Assembly (NCBI GenBank): GCA_903896915.1
Contig: CAITZN010000334.1
Span: 1-10,094, forward strand
Source of the DNA: an uncultured bacterium
GTDB lineage: Bacteria > Desulfobacterota > Desulfobulbia > Desulfobulbales > Desulfobulbaceae
DNA length: 10,094 nt
Direction: 5' to 3'
Positions 5,945 through 10,094 of the stretch are shown piece after piece. The position numbers and the translations under genes are program-made. Under the pieces are notes generated by a model. The model had not been told where the DNA came from and did no database searches. It saw only the letters and a list, made by a program, of their open reading frames with translations. The stretch's first letter is position 1; every line of letters starts with the position of its first letter.

Positions 5945-8900
5945 ATGATGCCAATTCTCTTCCGGATGACTGTCTCCATCATGCTCTTCGGCTCTCTTCT
6001 TGGCGCCGGTACTATCCTTGCTGCGCAGGAAACACCTCCATTAAAAGCCAGTTTTGACTGTGCCAAAGCGGCATCTCCCATCGAGACCCTCATCTGTTCC
6101 AATGAGACACTCGCCACCTTGGACAAAGAGATGATGGCGCTCTTCACGGCTGCACGCAGTGCGCTTGAGAATGAAGAAGCTCGGCAGGGACTGTTGAAAG
6201 AGCAGAGAACATGGCTCAAGGCACGATTGACGACCTGCAGTATTCCTCAATCTGGAAAACTGCCGGACGACACATCGGCCATGCGAACCTGTCTGGCCGG
6301 CGAATTACACAAACGCAACAGCGTCTTGTCCGCCGTGATCAAAAAGAAACCCACACAGGTGACAGATGAAGCCGCTCCTTTTGATGCAGCGAGGGCAGCT
6401 ACGGACAAAGAGCTGAAAATCGTACGGATCTCGCCCTCGGGTGATGATGTGGAACAACGGCAGCAGATTGTTCTGCAGTTCAACCGCCCGGTGGTCCCGA
6501 TCGGCAGAATGGACCGGGAAGCAAGTGAGATTCCGGTTGAAATCCTGCCGGACGCGAACTGTCATTGGCATTGGCTCAATCGCTCGGCCCTTGCCTGCAA
6601 CCTCGATGAAAAGGATCTGTTGATGCCTGCAACCCGCTACCGGATCAAGGTCAATCCAGGCATCCGCGACGAGAACGGCATGACCATCGCCAAGAAGATG
6701 GAGCATACGTTTATCACCGCCCGCCCCAAGGTTGTGAGCAGTCGTCTTGAATACTGGTCAGAAACACCTGTGCGCGGCTGGGATAAACCAGGCATCCCTA
6801 TCATCACGGTTCGTTTCAATCAGCAGGTCGCCAAACAGTCGGTGGCCGATGCCCTCTTTGTCGAGGCAAACGGCAAGCAGTACCCTGTGGTGGTGAGTCC
6901 GGCGTCCAGGTTTGCATCATCGGATCGAGTGCTGTCGGTTGCCCTGGATAAACGGCAATTCCTGGTTAAGGATGCCAGGAAGATGCAGGATGAACCGGTG
7001 GCCTCCACCGATGCCACTGAAGAGGCGCGGTTAAGCTGGAACGTTAAGCCCAAGGCTGAAATCCCGGGAGACACCGAGTATTCGCTACGTGTCCGGCCAG
7101 GCCTTCGCTCCGCTTTCGGCCCGGAGCGAGGCGTTGAGGATCGCCAAGTCGTCAAGGGTGCGACCTTCCCGCCTTTTACCTTCCTGGGGTTTAGTTGTAC
7201 AGGCAACGATGATCAAGAAATTTTCAAAAAAGATAGAAGTACCGGAGAGCTTTGTTCTGTTACCTCTCCGGTGAGTCTCGAATTCTCGGCTCCTCTTCCT
7301 GGTAAACAGTTTGTCTATCACGATTTGATCACCCCGCCAATGGTCTATAGAAAGAGTCCCTTGAATCCGTTGGAACGTTTAGAAGACTCAGGTTCTGTAG
7401 ATGGGACCAATCACAAAAAAGGATCGCATTACGCTATCTCATTGCCGATGGCCCTGAAAAGTCGGACCGAATATACAATCAATCTGAAAGGCCGCATCCA
7501 GGGGAATCAAATATCAGGCCCTATCATCCAGGATCAGTTCGGGCGGAGTCTCCCGGCGGATGTGATGGCCTCGTTTCGAACCGATCAGTACCAGCCGACC
7601 TTGGAGTGGAGCGGGCAGACTTCGGTTCTGGAAAAGGCTCTCCCTTCCGATGTCTCTTTTTATTCGGCCAATATTGAGCAGGCAAATCTTGAAGGGCAGG
7701 CCCTGTTTGCTGACGGGGAATTGCGGAGCATCAACCAGGAAATACCGTTTTCAGGCAAGCCGGATCAGTTCGTGCGATCTGTTTTCGGAGTCAGAAAGAT
7801 GCTCGACGGCAACTCCGGGCTGTTCAACGGCAAGATCCGGCTGGTGAAACCGGAAAAGGCCTCTGTCTCCGGAGAGTCTGCGGGAAATGGGGCGACCTTT
7901 TCCGCTCAGGTGACCCCCTTTCATGTCCATGCCAAAATCGGCACCTATTCCAGCCTTGTCTGGGTGACTGATCTGGCAACGGGCAAGCCGGTTACTAATG
8001 CCGAGGTCAGCTTGCGGGAAGGTTCCGTGTTTGCATCGGACCCGGCGAAGAAGAAAGAACTGGCAACAGCAAAGACAACCTCAGAAGGCTTGGCCCTGTT
8101 CAGCGGAGATCAGAATCCCCGTAAAGAGGCGATTGAAAAGGGGCTTGTTTCTATTCTTGTCCGCAAAGATAAGGACATGGCCTATCTACCCCTCTCTGCC
8201 GAAGAGTTCCACCGCTTCAGAAGTGGAGAGGATTATTATTCGGAAACCATGACCGCCTGGGGGACAACCGCAGAAGGGGTTTATAAGCCGGGCACTGAGG
8301 TGCAATATAAACTCTTCGTTCGCAATATGCGGACCGAAGGCGCATCAATACCGGATCAAAAAAGTTTCAAACTCGAAATCCATGATCCGAGAGGAAGCGT
8401 CATTGAGACCAAAGATATCACGCTGTCGGAGTTTGGCTCTTTCGCCAGCACATTCATGACCGGAAAAAATGGTCTGACAGGCCGGTATCGCCTCACTATC
8501 CGCTCGGAAAAGCCCTCTCTCTCCCTGGATGTGCTGGATTTCCTGGTTACCGATTATGTGCCCGCCTCGTTTAAGGTGCAGACCACCCTGAACGGACAGG
8601 CGTACATGTTCCGGGATGCAGTTGCGGTCGACACCTTGGCTACCCTGCAGTCCGGAGGCCCCTTCACCGGTGCCGAAAACCGCTACACCGCTACCTTGAC
8701 AGGCAAACCATTCATTTCCTCCCATCCCGCCTCGAAAGATTTCATCTTCCAAAGCCCCTGGTGCAAACCCTTTAGCGGATGCGGGCAGGTTGCTTTGCTC
8801 AACACAACCGAGCAACTTAATCAAGAGGGTAAGGCCACTGCCCGATTTACCGCTGATGGCGAGGATATCGGCTTTGGGACCCTCGATGTGGAAAGCGCGG

Positions 8901-10094
8901 TTGAGGATGATCGTGGCAAGAATGTCGCCAATATGGCTACGGCACGCTATTTCGGTGTTGATCGCTTTGTCGGCCTGAAAATGGAAGGCTTTGAATTGAC
9001 GGCGGGAAAAGCGAAGAAGTTCCAATTTGTGGTGACCGATAGGGACGGCAAACCCGTTGAAGGGGTCAAGGTGCGTGTCAGTTCATCCGGCACCCGCACC
9101 ACCTCGTTCCGGGTAAAAGGGGCCGGAAACAACTTCATTACCCGATCGAGTTCCGAGGCAGTTAAGGAGAGGGATGGCGACATGGAATTTCTCTCCGGAA
9201 AAACCGCGGAGGAATTCGAGATGGTTTTTAATACCGTGGGCAAGAATACCCTGACCGCGTCCGTGGAAGATACCAAAGGAAAAACGCATTTCACTGAAAT
9301 ACGATTGTGGGTAACCGGACCGGAAGCAATCTCCTGGGAAAACAAGAACGATGGGGATTTGGACCTGGTTGTGGAAAAGACCAGGTATAACGTTGGCGAA
9401 ACCGCCAATGTGCTTATAAAAAATCCCTATCCGAAATCCAAGGCCCTGGTGACCATCGAACGCTTGGGAATTGTGAAAAGCTGGGTCGAGAATCTGGACA
9501 GCAGTCTGCCCAAGCTCTCGTTTCAAGTGACCGAGGATATGGTTCCCAATTTCTCTCTTTCTGTGGTCGTCTTCTCGCCCCGAATCGAAACCCGGCAAAC
9601 CGATGACTCCTTTGATATGGGAAAACCGGAATGGCGCATGGGCTATGCCCAAATGGAAGCGGTCGGTACAAAGCACAGCCTTGAGTTCGCAATCAAGACC
9701 GATCAGGCGACCTATCGTCCCGGCCAGGAGGTGCAGGTTGAGGTCAGCGTTGCTCCGAAAGATGGCGCCAAGGTCGAGAAGATGGAGCTTGCTGTCGCCG
9801 TGCTGGATGAGGCGGTGTTCGATCTGGTCAAAGGCGGGGTGGCCTACTTTGATCCCCAGAAAGGCTTCTATGGAATACGGATCGATGATGTTAAAAATTT
9901 CAATATTCTGAGCAGACTGGTGACCCATGCGCCACCGGAACCGGTGATGAAAGGCGACGACCCGGGAGGGGATGGCGGCATCTCCGACAAGATGCGCTCA
10001 AATCTCAAATCGCTGGCTTTCTGGAATCCGACCCTGATAACCGATGCAACAGGAAAGACCAAATTCAGCTTCAAAGCGCCGGACAATCTGACCG
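5945..10094 (+). CDS. LprI-domain / alpha-2-macroglobulin family periplasmic protein, 3'-truncated by window edge
   Basis: The frame is open from ATG 5945 (ATG 5948 also possible; AAAGGA 5933-5938 serves either) to the window end, 1383 codons with no frameshift. Residues 1-27 are a Sec signal peptide (hydrophobic core LFGSLLGAGTILA) ending in A-A-Q, without a lipobox Cys. Residues about 36-122 are an LprI-like (DUF1311) domain: FDCAKAASPIETLIC, DKEM, QRTWL, RTCL, with Cys 39, 51, 98 and 116. Macroglobulin-type beta domains follow: about 140-245 (VLQFNRPV, HWHWLNRSAL), VYKPG at 779-783, YNVGE from 1148, then a bait-region-like segment LAVAVLDEAVFDL (1282 on). The A2M core starts at FWNPTLITDATGKTKF (1359) and the window cuts it. 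Family proteins trap attacking proteases in the periplasm; the CxEQ thioester, if present, lies beyond the window. Bacterial homologues such as E. coli YfhM reach about 1650 residues. Confidence 0.93.
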   Translation, partial: MMPILFRMTVSIMLFGSLLGAGTILAAQETPPLKASFDCAKAASPIETLICSNETLATLDKEMMALFTAARSALENEEARQGLLKEQRTWLKARLTTCSIPQSGKLPDDTSAMRTCLAGELHKRNSVLSAVIKKKPTQVTDEAAPFDAARAATDKELKIVRISPSGDDVEQRQQIVLQFNRPVVPIGRMDREASEIPVEILPDANCHWHWLNRSALACNLDEKDLLMPATRYRIKVNPGIRDENGMTIAKKMEHTFITARPKVVSSRLEYWSETPVRGWDKPGIPIITVRFNQQVAKQSVADALFVEANGKQYPVVVSPASRFASSDRVLSVALDKRQFLVKDARKMQDEPVASTDATEEARLSWNVKPKAEIPGDTEYSLRVRPGLRSAFGPERGVEDRQVVKGATFPPFTFLGFSCTGNDDQEIFKKDRSTGELCSVTSPVSLEFSAPLPGKQFVYHDLITPPMVYRKSPLNPLERLEDSGSVDGTNHKKGSHYAISLPMALKSRTEYTINLKGRIQGNQISGPIIQDQFGRSLPADVMASFRTDQYQPTLEWSGQTSVLEKALPSDVSFYSANIEQANLEGQALFADGELRSINQEIPFSGKPDQFVRSVFGVRKMLDGNSGLFNGKIRLVKPEKASVSGESAGNGATFSAQVTPFHVHAKIGTYSSLVWVTDLATGKPVTNAEVSLREGSVFASDPAKKKELATAKTTSEGLALFSGDQNPRKEAIEKGLVSILVRKDKDMAYLPLSAEEFHRFRSGEDYYSETMTAWGTTAEGVYKPGTEVQYKLFVRNMRTEGASIPDQKSFKLEIHDPRGSVIETKDITLSEFGSFASTFMTGKNGLTGRYRLTIRSEKPSLSLDVLDFLVTDYVPASFKVQTTLNGQAYMFRDAVAVDTLATLQSGGPFTGAENRYTATLTGKPFISSHPASKDFIFQSPWCKPFSGCGQVALLNTTEQLNQEGKATARFTADGEDIGFGTLDVESAVEDDRGKNVANMATARYFGVDRFVGLKMEGFELTAGKAKKFQFVVTDRDGKPVEGVKVRVSSSGTRTTSFRVKGAGNNFITRSSSEAVKERDGDMEFLSGKTAEEFEMVFNTVGKNTLTASVEDTKGKTHFTEIRLWVTGPEAISWENKNDGDLDLVVEKTRYNVGETANVLIKNPYPKSKALVTIERLGIVKSWVENLDSSLPKLSFQVTEDMVPNFSLSVVVFSPRIETRQTDDSFDMGKPEWRMGYAQMEAVGTKHSLEFAIKTDQATYRPGQEVQVEVSVAPKDGAKVEKMELAVAVLDEAVFDLVKGGVAYFDPQKGFYGIRIDDVKNFNILSRLVTHAPPEPVMKGDDPGGDGGISDKMRSNLKSLAFWNPTLITDATGKTKFSFKAPDNLT

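Noticed and set aside
5985..6030. Possible sigma-54-like TGGC...TTGC elements near the start of the macroglobulin gene
   Set aside because: Spacing between the GG and GC elements is wrong and the sequence lies inside the signal-peptide codons.
8345..9928. Long minus-strand ORFs (226, 153 and 281 codons) opposite the macroglobulin gene
   Set aside because: They are shadows of a continuous plus-strand frame with clear family motifs; none has recognisable motifs or ribosome binding sites.

Overview
The window looks like chromosomal DNA of a Gram-negative, anaerobic or microaerophilic sulfur-cycle bacterium, most likely Desulfobacterota (Desulfobulbales-like). This is inferred from the gene mix: a TauE/SafE anion exporter paired with a tandem universal stress protein, a heme-c DUF3365 diguanylate cyclase, a Cdd1-type helix-hairpin-helix protein, a DUF202 membrane protein and a very large periplasmic alpha-2-macroglobulin. 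GC content is moderate and start sites mostly carry GGAG/AGGA-type ribosome binding sites. No rRNA, tRNA, CRISPR array or transposase is visible.

Layout. (1) Positions 1-1817: the 3' part of a TauE/SafE permease, then after 5 bases a two-domain UspA protein, probably one transcription unit. (2) Positions 1818-3267: about 1.4 kb of low coding density. It holds two small hypothetical ORFs with reasonable ribosome binding sites, a strong hairpin with a U-tract that reads as a terminator only on the minus strand, and a perfect inverted repeat about 250 bases before the next gene. (3) Positions 3268-4862: a membrane diguanylate cyclase with a periplasmic heme-c sensor domain, overlapping by one base a small Cdd1-family DNA-binding-like protein. 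(4) Positions 4911-5285 (minus strand): a DUF202/YidH-type membrane protein, convergent with the previous pair. (5) Positions 5286-5515: a divergent spacer with a hairpin-rich leader in front of a 92-residue ACT-like hypothetical protein (5516-5794). (6) Positions 5795-5944: a short spacer packed with inverted repeats. (7) Position 5945 to the window end: 1383 codons of an alpha-2-macroglobulin family protein that is still open at the edge. It starts with a signal peptide and an LprI-like (DUF1311) domain, and the window stops just as the A2M core domain begins.

Functional reading. The left part deals with anion export and stress, the centre with redox or ligand sensing feeding c-di-GMP, and the right part with envelope protection. 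The most distinctive item is the fusion of a lysozyme-inhibitor-like LprI domain to an alpha-2-macroglobulin protease trap, in a protein with no lipobox and with ten cysteines arranged as five close pairs. The structured leader at 5420-5489 and the long inverted repeat at 5841-5883 are the most interesting non-coding signals.
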